The position numbers were made by a program, and so were the translations under genes. From assembly GCF_947179515.1 (NCBI RefSeq), contig NC_067483.1, forward strand, positions 88,945,835 through 89,009,834: a stretch of 64,000 nt of DNA. The letters run 5' to 3'. Under the pieces are notes generated by a model that saw only the letters and a program-made list of their open reading frames with translations, was not told where the DNA came from and searched no databases. The DNA is from Apodemus sylvaticus. Its lineage: Eukaryota; Chordata; Mammalia; Rodentia; Muridae. How positions within the stretch are numbered: position 1 is the first letter of the stretch; every line of letters begins with the position of its first letter. Shown here one piece after another: positions 1 to 11,900 of this stretch.

Positions 1-624
1 ACTGGCCTCCTGGGTTTTCATCCCACCTGACCCTCTCCAGAGTGAGTTCCGGAAGCTGAGAGAATCTCTTCATGCCATCTCCAGAAAAAACCCTTTCTGG
101 CCTCTCTTCCCCACACAGCTGAGCATGCGCCCAAAGCTAGGTCCGGTTAATGGTTTCACCCCAGTTGACATTGTCCGTTCCAGTCAGCTCCCAAATGGCT
201 CTCACGCTTCCCTGGAATGTCCTCTGCTCATCCCTTTCCTGATTGGGCTGGCTGAATTCCAGTCTTACATTTCCCCGGAAGCTTCCGCTGCCCCTCATTT
301 ATTTATCCTCCCCCCCCCTTATACCCCAAGATTCTGCTGGTCTCACAGCACTGGGCTACAGGTTCTTGGGGATCGGAACGGCTCCCATCTGTTATGGCCT
401 CAATATCCAGCTCATGGGTGGTGTGATGATTAGAGCTGTTACTGCAGAAAAAGTAAATTCAGCATCTGGCTAATTTACCGGGCCAGCCAAGCTTGACAAA
501 CTCTTCCTTGATGAATAGTTTCCTAGACTTACAATAGTCTTATAGATGGTTTCTACACTCATACATTCCTGGACCTGCAAGGAGGCGTCTCAGGTCCAGT
601 GGCTCTGTCTGCCAGGGAAGGTTC

Positions 625-1000
625 CCTATTGTTCTATTGCTGTGAAGAGACAACGTGACCAGGGCAGCTCACAGAAGGCATTTAATGGGGCGCTGGCTTA
701 CGGTTTCAGGGGGTTAGTCATGTTCATTGTGACAGGAAGCACGGCAGTGCAGCACACAGGCACGATGCCGGAGCTATAGCTGAGAGCTTACTTCTTGTCT
801 GCAAGCACAAGGGAGGAAGACTCGGCCTGGCGTGAGCTTTTGAGATCTCAAAGCCCACCTCCTTACCCCCAACACAGCTTCTTCAACAAGGCCATACCTC
901 ATAATCCTTAAACTGCCTACCAGCTAGGAACCAAACAATCAAATATGTGGGCACTGGGGCCCATTCTTACGGAAACCACCGCAGTAGTGAACTTAGTCCA
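625..1000 (-). mobile_element. MaLR LTR (ORR1-type), minus strand
   Basis: The + strand begins ctattgctgtgaagagac and continues with the accaaggcaact-like and attta.tgggg...ctggctta landmarks. These are the reverse complement of the 3' end of rodent ORR1-type MaLR LTRs. It continues through the cttcttcaacaaggcca landmark to about 1000. Family assignment is from memory. Confidence 0.7.
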
Positions 1001-1274
1001 GTGTCTCAAGGCAGGGGAGATGCTCAAAGGGACAAGGCAGGAGAGTGAAGGCGAGGTGCACCCCGAGGGACGTAGGCTCAGCAGTGATCTCATCAGGAAA
1101 GCTCTGCGCCAAAGGTCTACGAGACGGTGACTTCAGCCCAGGACGGTTACATACTGGGCGCTGTACCGGTGCCCAGGCTGATGCTGTGTGCTAGATCATA
1201 GTCCCACTGGGTAGCTGTGATACCCGTTTGTGTGTTTGTATGATGAGATGTGGTACATGCATGAGACTGTGTGT

Positions 1275-1472
1275 TCCCTTGTGCATACATGCAGAGCCCA
1301 GAGCAGGATGTCAAGTGTCTTCCTCTACTGGCGTCTATCCTACTGTCTTGAGAGAGGGTCTCTTACTAAACTAAAAGTTTGCATTTTTGGCTAGGCTGGG
1401 TGGCCAGTGAGCTCTTAGGCTCTGCCTATTTCTACTTCACAATGATGGGGTTACAGGCATGCACAGCCATGA
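1275..1472 (-). mobile_element. B4-like SINE, minus strand
   Basis: The + strand carries cagagcccagagcaggatgtc, gagagagggtctctta and gggttacaggcatgcacagcc, which is the B1-like part of a B4 element in reverse. It is old and divergent. Confidence 0.5.
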
Positions 1473-1478
1473 CTATTA

Positions 1479-1509
<31 letters not shown>

Positions 1510-1575
1510 TTACATGTATGTCTTGTGGATTCAAACTCAGGTCCTCATACTTACTCACTGAACCATCTCACCAGC
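1473..1575 (-). mobile_element. Truncated B2/B3 SINE with (TAA)n tail, minus strand
   Basis: The right end, aaccatctcaccagcccc, is the reverse complement of the tRNA-derived 5' end of B2/B3. The left end is a perfect ATT run (about 1477-1509), which is the element's 3' tail turned into a microsatellite. The element is short and lacks most of the tRNA-unrelated body. Confidence 0.6.
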
Positions 1576-1588
1576 CCCTGTGAGACCC

Positions 1589-1791
1589 GTCAACATTTTA
1601 TTACATTTATTATGTGTGTATATGTATGTATGTGTGCATATGTACACAGCCACAGTACATGATGTGTGGGAATCAGAAGACAGCTTGTGGGAGTCACTGG
1701 TATCTCTTTCTCCCTTGAGGGTCTTAGAGCTCATACTCAGGCTGTCAGGCTTGGTGGCAAGTGCCTTTTCCTGTGATGCCATCTCCACAGT
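1589..1791 (-). mobile_element. B3 SINE, minus strand, with 13-bp target-site duplication
   Basis: The identical 13-mers ccctgtgagaccc at 1576-1588 and 1792-1804 flank the element. Its tail (T-rich on the + strand) is at the left and its tRNA-derived 5' end (atgccatctccacag) is at the right. Two insertions therefore stack end to end with the truncated element on its left. Confidence 0.7.
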
Positions 1792-2404
1792 CCCTGTGAG
1801 ACCCATTTTTGATCATCATTGTGAAATACACTATTCCCTCATCCCTTGGCATCCAGATGTAGATAATCTCCTTGTGGCTTATGGGGGCAAATATTGAATT
1901 GCAGTTCAGGTTGCTTCTTCTTGTGGTGGCTTAAGGGACCTTAGAAAGGAAATGGAATTGTTCTGAATAGAGGAGAGATACCAAGTGAGTCCAGCCACTG
2001 AGAGGGAAGCTGTTCCCATGCATTCTAACCTCAGATCTGAGTGGTGGGGTGTTGGGGGTGGAGCAGATGCTTCTGGAGAGGGGGTCATTCATGTCCAGTG
2101 TCTGAATCCTCATGAGTGACTGAAACTTCTGTATGCTTAATAGCACTGGGAGACTGATTAAATCCTGTAAAGGTCATGAAAACTCCCAAGTGCACAATTA
2201 AATCCTGAGTTGGTCTCTGAATACCAATGCAGAACTTAATGATGAGGCTGGCAAATATTTTTAATTTAGCATAGAAAGAGAGGCAAACACAAGACTTTCT
2301 TACATGTGCTAAAATAAAGCTGAAATGCAAACCGTGAAAAAGGCATCCAAATCAATGGTGGACTGATACAGACTGAAATGGGGCCACCATCATTTTTGTG
2401 TGCA

Positions 2405-2835
2405 CGGTGTGGTACCTCTGATGGTTAAGGGTCAGCTTGGTTAGAACTATAATCATCTGGGAGGAGAGTCTAAATGGAGAACTCTCAACATGGGGTTGGC
2501 CTGTAGCTATGTGTATGAGAAATTGCCTTAATTAACTTAATCAGTGTGGAGAGATCCAGTCCACTGTGGGCGGCACCACTTCCTAGGCACGGTTCCTGAA
2601 CTGTTTAAAAGGACGGAGAAGCAGAACTGAGCACAAGCAAATGAGAGAACATGTATATATTCTCCTGTGTTCTCACCATCATGAAAGTAATGGGCTAGCT
2701 GTTTGAAATTCTTTCCTTGATTTCTCCACAATGGTGAATGGTTACCTGGAATTGTAAGCTGACACAAACATTTCCCCCACCCCCTAAGTTGCTTTATGTC
2801 AGGATGTTTTATCACAGCAACAGAAATGAAACTCA
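2405..2835 (+). mobile_element. MaLR LTR, plus strand
   Basis: The element reads forward: ggttaagggtcagcttggtt near the start, cagtccactgtgggcggc in the middle, then cctggaattgtaagctgaca and finally tttatcacagcaacagaaa. This order is typical of the 3' half of MT/ORR1-like LTRs. It is one of only two clear MaLR LTRs in sense orientation with Cnih3 in this window. Confidence 0.65.
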
Positions 2836-3214
2836 GAGCAGCACCCTAGACATTAAAAGCCACGAGAGGCTTGGTTAGATGATCCTGCAGCAGGGCGTGA
2901 GGTTGAAGACTCAGCTTAAGATCTTGCGCGGTGGATGAAGTTGCTGTAGGAAGGTCCTGGGCGTTGGAGGTCTCTGCCTACCTTTTCACTTAGTCTTCCA
3001 TTGGTCACATCTCAGGGGCCCCAGCATCACAGCGACACTGTTGACCCTTGGACATGTCTGTTTATTACTCTTGCCACAAGGAAAAACCATGTCTCCTGAA
3101 TCTAAATTCTGCATGTTCTTTTCTCTTGTTTGCCTCTGTTTTTATTTTTTAACTATTCATTTGATCCTGTCACCTGCTCCCACGACATGGCAAAACTTGG
3201 GTGGCTCATTTGTA

Positions 3215-3220
<6 letters not shown>

Positions 3221-3270
<50 letters not shown>

Positions 3271-3297
3271 CGCGTGCGCGCGCGCGCGCGCATGCAC
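3221..3297. repeat. (TG)n(CG)n alternating purine-pyrimidine tract
   Basis: The tract has 77 bp of unbroken pyrimidine-purine alternation: about 42 bp of TG followed by about 30 bp dominated by CG, ending in catgcac. This composition favours left-handed (Z) DNA. Confidence 0.97.
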
Positions 3298-4380
3298 TTG
3301 TGTGACCATGTGCCTTGGTTTCTCCACAGATGTAGAAGCTGACCATAACAGCATTCTCAGCCTTACTGAGAATTTTAAGGAACATGTTGGATGCATGTTG
3401 AGCACAGGGCTGGTGGGTGGTGGCCCTCAGACTGTTGACAGGAATAAGTCACCCCTGGCAACTTCATTTGGCCGGTGAAACCAGAAACTTGTGTGTTTCT
3501 CATTTGAAGAAGAGGAGCCGAAGCTTTGGGGATACCGGTGACCCCTGCAGGGCAGTATATGCGGAGGATTGGCACAGCACACAGCACTCCTGCATCTTCC
3601 CTGTGCCTGGAAGAGGCATTGTGGTATGGATCTGACTACTTCCTTCTGTCTTCTGAACTTGTGCAGGATACCTGTGTGGTTCAGAGTTCAGGAGCCCAGT
3701 CAGGAGCCCAGATACCATTGCCTGAGAGAATGGCTTCTCCAAGGCTCCCTGGATGCTAAACCTGTTACCTCAGGATTTGGCACACCCCCCCCCCTTTACA
3801 AAGGCATTTCATGTATTCTTCTCATACGCATCGCAGATACTCCGAGGGTCCACATTAGCAACATCACCATTGCTCTCTTTGTACTAATTAGTATATAATC
3901 TCACGTTCAGCTTGAGAGGGATGGGGGTTTGACTAGGGCGAGGAGGGCCTTGCTATGTCACAAACACAGGCAGGAGGCCATGAGAGGCACGGGTAGGAAG
4001 GTGGCCAGCTGGCTTGCCCCTGCAGCTTTCTGCCTGTTGGAGGGCAGTTCCTAGTCCCCTGTCTGCTCAGGGTGGCCCAGCTCAGCAGGGCAGGGGAAGA
4101 GTGAGAGAGCAGCTGACTGAGAGGAGGGATGCAGGATGGCTCTGGGTAAGGCACAGCTCACAGCCCTGTGAGTGAAGAGTTCCTCCCCTGCTCACTAGGC
4201 CTGGCCTCTTTCCCCACCTCTAGATTCTGTCCCACAGTCCTGGCAGCCAGGACCACCTCCAAGGGTCCTTGGAATATGGGCTCTGTAACCCAATCTGCCC
4301 TAAAGGGGCTCCGAGACCAAACCTTCCATAGCTCCCTGGCTCTGAGGCCAGTGTCTGAGAATAATAAGTTGGACGGAGGA
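3298..4380. other. No gene or clear repeat seen
   Basis: This is mixed-composition sequence with a short duplicated gagcccagtcaggagcccag near 3690 and a C-run at about 3786. An ID-like tRNA-derived stretch (ccgagttcaattcttggcac) follows at about 4461-4480. I see no exon here. Confidence 0.5.
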
Positions 4381-4834
4381 TAGTGCTGGAGTATCTGAAC
4401 CAGAAAATGATCCTTGAAAGTATAGTCTTGGCAGAGCTTCTCTGTGACATTTGCCAGGCCCCGAGTTCAATTCTTGGCACCAGAAAAGTAACTAGAAAAC
4501 GAGCAAAACACAATTAGCCCACTGTAGCTGAAGGCTCGGCCATAGCCTCCATACATTCAGACACATGACGGGCAGGAGCTGGGTGCTTCCTTCTTTCTCT
4601 CGAACTTGTGCAAACACCATCAAATGAGTACTGGACTGGACTGTTTCCTGTCTAGCTGTCAGTTAATTGGTCCTGTGCATGGCTAGACTCGGGCTGGCTC
4701 CCCAGGTTGCCTATTTCCTTTTGTTCTGTCCTGCATGCACCCTTGACTAATGTCCCCTACTCCCTGTGAGTGGAACGGGTCTCATTAGCACTGCAGTTTC
4801 TGCCCTGGGATCTGCATAGCTTCTTTAACATCTT

Positions 4835-5285
4835 TAAATTTGATTTTTTTTTTAAATTGTGGTACAATATAGAAGATATTTACTGTCTTAACTGTTTTAA
4901 CCCTTAAACACATCGTAAGTACAGAGAGTGAATTCTGCATCCATCCACAACCCATCTCCAGAACTTCACCTCTAAACTGAAACCTATCCACCAAATAGTA
5001 ACCCCCGTTCCCCTTAGTCCTGGCATCTGCCTTTCCACTTTCTATGACATATATACTTTCTGTATATAAGTAAGATGTCCTGCTTATATAAATTGAACAT
5101 GCAGTATTTTTCCTTTCTGCCTGGCTTATTTCACTTAGCACAATGTCTTTAAGGTCCATCCACAAGATGGCATATATCACAGTTGAATCCTTGTTAGATC
5201 ATGTAATGTTCCATTAGATGTACGTGCTCTATGTTACATATCCATTCATCTATCAGTGTACACTTGGTAGGATGCTGAACCTTGG
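4835..5285 (-). mobile_element. Ancient LINE-1 3' end (L1M type), minus strand
   Basis: On the minus strand a remnant frame reads WMDLKDIVLSEISQAERK, matching the conserved C-terminal region of L1 ORF2. It is followed by the 3' UTR landmarks of old mammalian L1 elements, including the reverse complement of ccatctccagaacttcacc and a T-run/ttgtggtacaatata end. The frame is broken, so this is a dead fragment. Confidence 0.8.
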
Positions 5286-6054
5286 TTGTTGACTGGATTG
5301 AGAGATGCCTGGAGAACTGGTGAGGCACATGCTGGGCGTGGCTGCGAGGGCATTTCCAGATGCGACTTCACATTGGTAGGCAAACTCGAAAGACTAACCC
5401 TGTATGTGAGTGGCCCCAACTAGGCTGGGACATGGATGGAACTAAAGGTTGGAGGAAGAGGAGAGAGGGGAAGGCCTGAACAGTGGCACTCTGTTCTTCT
5501 AGACTGGGTGTGTGCTTTTGTGTTTACCTGTTGCCCCGTCTTTGCTCACGGTGTCCCGAGGATTCTGTGGCCTTTGAATGTCAACTCAAAGTGAGTCTGA
5601 GGGGGTTTTATGGTTCCAGCCTCAGTGTGGGGATGCATGTTGGTTCCTCTTACTCGGTACTTCCAGCCTCTTGGACTGAGAGGCCTCTGGCTTTCCCAGC
5701 CCTCAGAGCACTGATGGCCTTTGTGGGTCTGAGCGGCCTCTGTGTGATTCCTCTTGTAATCATGTATGCTCAGGATTCAGGTCCTCCACAGAGCCTGACT
5801 AATCCTCCTGACTTGCTTCCATCTTGTCATCATGAATGGCACTGCTGTGAACACAGTACACAGATGTCTGCCCAAGACCGCTACTGCTACCAGTTCTCCC
5901 GTGAAAATACCAGAAGCAGAATTCCATGATCGCATGGTATTCTGTGGTTCCTCTAATCTTACCTAGAGACATTTCCTGAGTCTCTTGACTTTTCTGAATC
6001 AACTCTTTGCTATTCCTTGAACCTCTGGCCCCTGCCAGGGCACCATTAGAGTTA
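5286..6054. other. No gene or clear repeat seen
   Basis: A 148-codon open frame (5483-5929) lies here but has no recognisable domain, and its composition resembles the flanking intron. It is probably random. The left end may continue the L1 fragment. Confidence 0.45.
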
Positions 6055-6330
6055 ATTATCCTTTTGTTACTGTGACCAAATGCCTAAGAAAAACCATTTA
6101 AGGGTGCAAAAAGTTATCTTGCTGACTTTAAGTCCATCCTGGGGGGGGGGGGGGAGTGTTGGAGCAGAATAGATCACATCGAGGCAGCCAGGAAACAGAG
6201 AAGAAGGGAGAGGGGGCCAAGACAAGCATATCCCATAAGAAGAGACTTCCAATAACCTAATTCTTTCAGCTGGGCCCAACTTCCCGGAGTTTCCAGAACT
6301 TTCCAAACTAACACCACTAGGAGCCAGGCT
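6055..6330 (-). mobile_element. MaLR LTR fragment, minus strand
   Basis: The + strand opens with ttgttactgtgaccaaatgcctaa, the reversed LTR end seen in several other copies here. It continues with diverged LTR-like sequence that includes a run of 14 G at 6141-6154. Confidence 0.5.
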
Positions 6331-6489
6331 TCCAACAGTGGACCTCTGGGACATCCCAGATATGTGCATTGCAGTACCTGGCTGGTTTTATGGCATCATT
6401 TCTCGTCTGCAAACAACTGTAAAAAATCCATATTTAAATCTTATCATTAAACTTTAATTACCAGAAATTATTAATGGTCCCTAAGCAGA

Positions 6490-6516
6490 GATTTATTTAT
6501 TTATTTATTTATTTTT
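6490..6516. repeat. (ATTT)n microsatellite
   Basis: About six perfect ATTT units followed by a T-run. Confidence 0.9.
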
Positions 6517-7018
6517 AAAACCAAAGCTCACTCTTTGAGGAGTCTGCCTGTGACTACAACCATTTCTTCCAGGGGATTCCATCAGGAGAAGATTATCAGT
6601 GTTTTCTGTGACTTTAGGGCAGAGAGCGTTTAGGGCTGTACATGAACGGATGAATACGCCTGCTATTAGGAGATAAAAAGGTTATCTTGCAAAAAAAAAA
6701 TTCTTTTCGTAGTTTGTTAAAACCTGATTTGCATTTCTCATCTCAAGTCACTGCAGAGGTGCAGCCTGCCCTTGGGCTGTGCTGGGGTGGGAGGTGGGGA
6801 CCTGGCCGGGAAGGGAGCACAGCACTCACATTTCCACTGTGGCGCCTGTGCTGTGCACCTGTGGGCATGGACATGGGACATCAGTCAGCTCACTGGGTGA
6901 CAATCTGGAGGCTGGTTGTGTTTTCTGTGTTTTTGTTTTGTTTGTTTACATTCTGCCTTGGGGATGAAAACAATGAAGTGCCTGTGCTCTCAGCCAGACT
7001 CATGAAAATACAAAGTTA

Positions 7019-7180
7019 AGGCTGGAGCGGTGGCTCGGTGGCTAAGAGAGCTAGCTACTCTCTCCGAGGACCTGGGTTCAGTCTAGGCACCTCCATAGCA
7101 CCTCACAAGCATCTATCATTCCATTTCCCAGTGATCTGACAAGTCTACTGACATACGTGCAGGAAAAACACCCATTCATT

Positions 7181-7213
<33 letters not shown>

Positions 7214-7220
7214 GCAACAA
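7019..7220 (+). mobile_element. B3 SINE with (CAA)n tail, plus strand
   Basis: It begins aggctggagcggtggctcgg, the tRNA-derived 5' end of the B2/B3 family. It runs through acctgggttcagtctaggca and ends in a CAA microsatellite at 7181-7220 that replaces the usual A-rich tail. Confidence 0.75.
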
Positions 7221-7587
7221 CTAATCCCTGCCCCATTACTACCAAAAATGTCACAGCCATGCAAATCTCACGCTGAGTCTTGTAGCAGATACTTTGTTCT
7301 CTTTCCTGTAGCAGAGCGAGGAGAGGCCTGGCTGGGAGGCTATGTACCCTGTAGTTGGTGTAGTTGGTGCAGTGTGGGTTGAATGTCCTAGTGGGGACAG
7401 CAGGACCCTGAGCCTGTGGCTGAGAGCTCCCAACTCTGTATGCTACCCTCCTGCAGAGTGACAGCAGCCGGGAGCTCCACTTCCCCGAGACTGTCTGGCC
7501 AGAGGGAGCCAGAGCTGATGACCCTTTGAAGGTTTGTAAAAGCCATAAATAATGTGTTCAAGACAGGCTTTGACTGACCCAGCAGTT

Positions 7588-7590
7588 CCT

Positions 7591-7623
<33 letters not shown>
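7588..7623. repeat. C-run plus (CT)n
   Basis: A run of about 12 C followed by about 11 CT units. Confidence 0.9.
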
Positions 7624-8939
7624 ATAGAGAAAAGCCCCAGGAAGGCTCAGTATGTGCCTCCTTCTTCATTCATCGGTTGGTTTTCCATTCATTTTCTTTT
7701 CAGGATTAGTTGCTACTCATATTGTTTACATTGTATCCAGCAGCAGACAGGTAGAGCTCAGCTCCTCACCACTGCCCTGCAGGGGCTCTGGGCCAGAAGT
7801 CAGAAGTCAGTGGCTGTTGTAATGGCCCTAGGAGACTCCGGTCCGGTCGTCCCCTTCCCCCTCTGCTCTTGGTTTAATGTGTTCAGTCTTCCTCCCGCTT
7901 TGCTCCTTCCTGCCTTGCTCTTGGGCTCCTTTTCGTTCTTCTCCACATGTGCCTCAGATCTCCTGAAGGCTGCAGGGTATCACTTAGCCCAGCTGGTAGG
8001 TTCCAGCGCTGGGAAGTAAGCTGCCACCACTTCCCACCTCCATGATGTCTGGAACCGTGGGCTGACATTTCCAGAGCATCAGTCTTCAGCAGATTTTCTG
8101 TTTCTGTGTTCACATGGTCCATTTCTCCTGCTGGGGAGAAGTGCGGGGAGGGCCGGGAGTCCTGGCACCAGCTCCTTTTTGTTTTTTTTAAATTCCTCAT
8201 TGGCAACTGATTCATGAACTCTAAAAAAAGAGTTGATAGCAACATGGCTGGCTAGCAGTGGCAGCCCAGATGGCCCCCTAGATAATAGAGACATTTGTAT
8301 CTTGGCTAAAAGAAATGTTTAAATCTGTTCTGCAAACCTGATTAGGAAAAGGAATTTGTAACTTCTCTGAAGGAGTGTGGGTGGGGAAAGGGTTAAATGA
8401 TGATCGAGTTCTGGCAAGATGAGGAAGTAGGACTGGAGAAGTCTAAGAGCCAGGATTTGGGGGTGGGGGTGTAGATTGTAAGGGTATCTCTCTATGTAAT
8501 GGGTGCCCCTGGATACCGGGAGAGAGGTTCAATGTGAACTTGGGTATGTGGACTTTGTGCTACATGTCTGGTTGTTGTGTCTGTTTTGTAAACTGCTTCA
8601 CAGTGCTCACAGATAGACTAGGACCCAACAGGACCAATTTGGAACTGTTGTGTAGAGGATCCCTTTTCCCAGTTCTGTGGTCACTGGGAAACAACCATAA
8701 CAGCCACATTCTAGTACAGCAACTCTGGGCGGTCGAAAATCTGGAACAGACATTTGTTGACCTTATTACAGGTCATCGTAGGCCATTGGGTGGTACAGGG
8801 GCCCTTCATCTGATGGGTTCTGTATTGCCATGGTAACAAACTGGTGTGGGGGCTCACAAAGATGGAGTGGCAGGAAAGGCTGGGGATAATTTGTCTGTCT
8901 GTCTGTCGGTATGCATGTCTGCCACCCTACTCCCCCTTT

Positions 8940-9060
8940 CTGTTTAAATAAGGTCTTTCTATTGAGCCCAGACTGTTCTAGAACTTGCTCTGTAGACCAG
9001 GCTGGCTTCTGCCCTCTGAGTGCTAGGATTAAAGACATACACCACCTCTCCCGGTTTGGG
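8940..9060 (-). mobile_element. B1 SINE, minus strand, diverged
   Basis: The + strand contains ctctgtagaccaggctggct, then ctgagtgctaggattaaaga and catacaccacctctccc. These are the reverse complements of the B1 B-box, A-box and 5' end regions. Confidence 0.75.
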
Positions 9061-9755
9061 AACAAATCCTTAAGCCCTACTGGGATGGATGTGTTGGGTG
9101 GCAGATGGGGTGATCATCGGCTCATTCATTCTCTGACGACAGGACAGGGCTTGAATCGATGGGCTGTCACAAGGATAGAGCCACTCTATCCTTGCTGGGC
9201 TGAGACTGATCCCAGACGACTTTCTCTTGGGGGTTCTGGAAACCGATTGGGAATTGAGCAGAGGCCAGCACCACATATGTGCTGACTGGAAAAAAGTCTG
9301 GTGTTTGGTCTTGACACGGTTTTCTCTCATTGGTTGGCAGTTTTAGACATAAAGTCGTGGCCTAGAAAGGGGCCAGCAGCTGACAGGCTGTGTGCTCTCA
9401 GCAACCATCCCCCAACCTCAGGCAGCTCCCCCACCCCCCAGTCTGTATCTCCTTGTGTGTGTGGTGCAGGGTCCGGAGGAGGTGACCTGTGAGGCACCAG
9501 TTCTGGGTCCCACCATTACTCCACCGCTTGCTGCCAGTGTCCTTTCTGTTTTCTTACTCAGTTTTTCTGGTCCGTCTTACAGTCTCAGGTTCTGCGAAGG
9601 GGTATATCATAAAAGTTCTTGAAAATCAGTCTAAAGAGGGATTTCTGGAAAGGAACTGGTATTCACTGAATGGAGGAAAATAATCTAGAGAGCCAGCTTT
9701 AAATGCTCTCTGCTCTGCTTCTCCCTCTCCCCCTCTTGCCCTGTGAGTACCGCGA

Positions 9756-9848
9756 GTGCGTGCGTGTGTGTGTGCATGTGTGTGTGTGTGCGCGTGTGTG
9801 CGTGTGTGCGTGTGTGCGTGTGTGCGTGCGCGCACGTGTGTGTGTGTC

Positions 9849-9881
<33 letters not shown>
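9756..9881. repeat. Long (TG)n/(CG) alternating tract
   Basis: Positions 9756-9847 are 92 bp of unbroken purine-pyrimidine alternation mixing TG and CG steps. After one interruption (tct), a further 33 bp of alternation runs from 9849 to 9881. Z-DNA potential is high. Confidence 0.96.
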
Positions 9882-9882
<1 letters not shown>

Positions 9883-10569
9883 TAGGAGATCATGTACATG
9901 GTTACCTTTGGCTAAGTATGACAGGGTTTCAGGTACAGTAGAAGGACCCAGGTCACCGTCCCTCTAGGACTGTGCTGAGGGAGAGGGAACAGAGAAAATT
10001 CTGCAGAGTTCAGACCGTAGGAAAAAATGCTTGTAAGTGTGGGTGACCAGAAATGCCAACCTTCACTGCCTGGTCACTAGCTCTTCTCTTTTAGCCTCTC
10101 ATCTTACTCAAGAAAAATACGCCTCTCTCTAAAACCAGAGTTGCTATCTTGTTGTCATAGATCCTTGAATGCCTTGCCTTCCTGTGAGCTGAGGGGCAAA
10201 GACCTTATTTAGCTCTGGTTTTCAGCTTGATGAGGCCATCCATGTCTGGCCAGCAGGACTGACTCACTGGGCTGACAGCCCCGAATGTGTTCCTCCCCCA
10301 GGTGATGACTGTCCACCAGCCCTCAGCAAAGGGCCTGGCCTCTCATCATTTGCACTTCCGAGGCCCCGGAGGCAGCAGCAGAATGGTTTTATATCCCCAT
10401 CCCTGCAGCTCCACAGCAGCACCTGAGCGAAGCACCAAGCTACCTAGATAGAAGGAACAGCCGCAAGTGTGAATCAAGAATAAGAAAAAAAAAGGATTCC
10501 CTGGGCTTAGGGAGACCAGCTTAGTATAAGGAACCGAGTCCAATCCCTACAGCATACCTAAAAAAAAAG

Positions 10570-10705
10570 CTAGGTATGGTGGCAAATGCTTGTAACCCCA
10601 GAGCAGCAGAGGCAGAGGCAAGCAGATCCCTTGAGCGTGCTGACCAGCCAGCCTAGCCTAGTTGGTGAGCCCCAGGCTAGGGAGAGACCATTTCAAAGGC
10701 TGTGG
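10570..10705 (+). mobile_element. B4 SINE, plus strand
   Basis: The sequence contains gctaggtatggtggcaaatg, cttgtaaccccagagcagc, gaggcagaggcaagcagatc and gccagcctagcctagttgg, then accatttcaaag. This matches the B1-like part of B4. Confidence 0.7.
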
Positions 10706-11537
10706 ATGGTGCCTGGACAGTGACCCCGAGACTGACCTCCCCCACATTCCTCTGCACACAGAGGTTCTTGTGTTCAAGGGAATGGTTCTTCCCTTGACTG
10801 TTGCTCACCCACCATGACCCCATGAACCTGTGCTGAGAAGTGCCCTGCTACACACAGCCAGCCAGGCAGGACCCCCTCAGCCCCGTCTGTGTCACTCGAT
10901 TTGACCCGCACAGCTCCACCAGCCTACTGGTTTGTAGGATTGCAGAACTGGTAGCTTTCGCCACTGTCGTCATACAGAGTGCATGGTTTGGCTTTGTAAA
11001 TGGAAGATGGCATGGTCCACTGCTTAAGAGCTGTGACAACTGTGCCTCAGAGCTGTGCGCGGCCTGGCTCTTCTGATAAAAGCAGTTCTGTTCACCATTC
11101 TGGGATGGTTACACAGGGGCCCGAGGAAGTTAAAGCCACAAGAGAAATGGCTGTGGCGCTAGCATGCCGATTAGAAGTTCTGCAAGGAAGATGGTGAATG
11201 GTGAATGCAGGTTCTAGGATACTTGGGACAGCCCCGCTGGCTACGGTTCACACACATGCACACCCAACTCAAGCCGTGTGAAAAGCTGCGCTGTGACGGA
11301 CTGGCTTCCTCGTTTAAAAATTTCCCTTCATCTATTAACACACTAATTACCACATTTGTGCAAGAGGAAAAAACCAATCAGCTGTGTTGCCCTCCAAACC
11401 TCAGGGCAATGAGAGGGCTTGGGCTTAGGGCTGAGGCAGACATAGTGTGACCTTGACTTCCCTGCTGCTGGGAGAGCTTCCCCTTCATCCTGGCTGACAG
11501 TGCTGCCCTGCGGTGGGCAGCGTGGGTGTGTTTGTGT

Positions 11538-11566
11538 GGGGCAGGGGTTGAGGGTTGGGGGTTGGG
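11538..11566 (+). other. G-quadruplex motif, + strand
   Basis: Five runs of three or more G (11538-41, 11544-47, 11552-54, 11557-61, 11564-66) are separated by loops of 2-4 nt. This satisfies the standard four-run rule on the Cnih3 sense strand. Confidence 0.8.
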
Positions 11567-11765
11567 TTTCTTCTCTGCTTTTCTGAATCCAGACTCCTAG
11601 AACCATTTGGAACCTAGAGTGGCAAGGTGACATGACTGAAGCCACAGCAGGCGAACAATCCCCAGAGGGAGCTCTTAGTCCCCTACTTACCAGACTACTT
11701 ACTGGACTACTTCACAGATTTGGTGAATTTTCTAGATGGGATAAAGAGGAATGTGTTAATTAAAT

Positions 11766-11900
11766 AAGAATTACATAGTGGTAATCCCAGAATTCAGGAC
11801 TGTAATAAGTTCAAGGCTAGCCTGAACTACATAGCTTGAGCCTGCCTCAAAAAACAAAACCCAAAACAAACAAACAAAACAAAAAACAAAAATCAAATCA
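11766..11900 (+). mobile_element. Truncated B1-like SINE with CAAA-rich tail, plus strand
   Basis: It begins within the element at gtggtaatcccagaattcag, followed by agttcaaggctagcctgaac and a long imperfect CAAA-rich tail. The usual 5' end is missing. Confidence 0.65.

Noticed and set aside
5483..5929. 148-codon open frame with a hydrophobic start resembling a signal peptide
   Set aside because: No known family, no splice-consistent ends and no homology recognised; likely chance.
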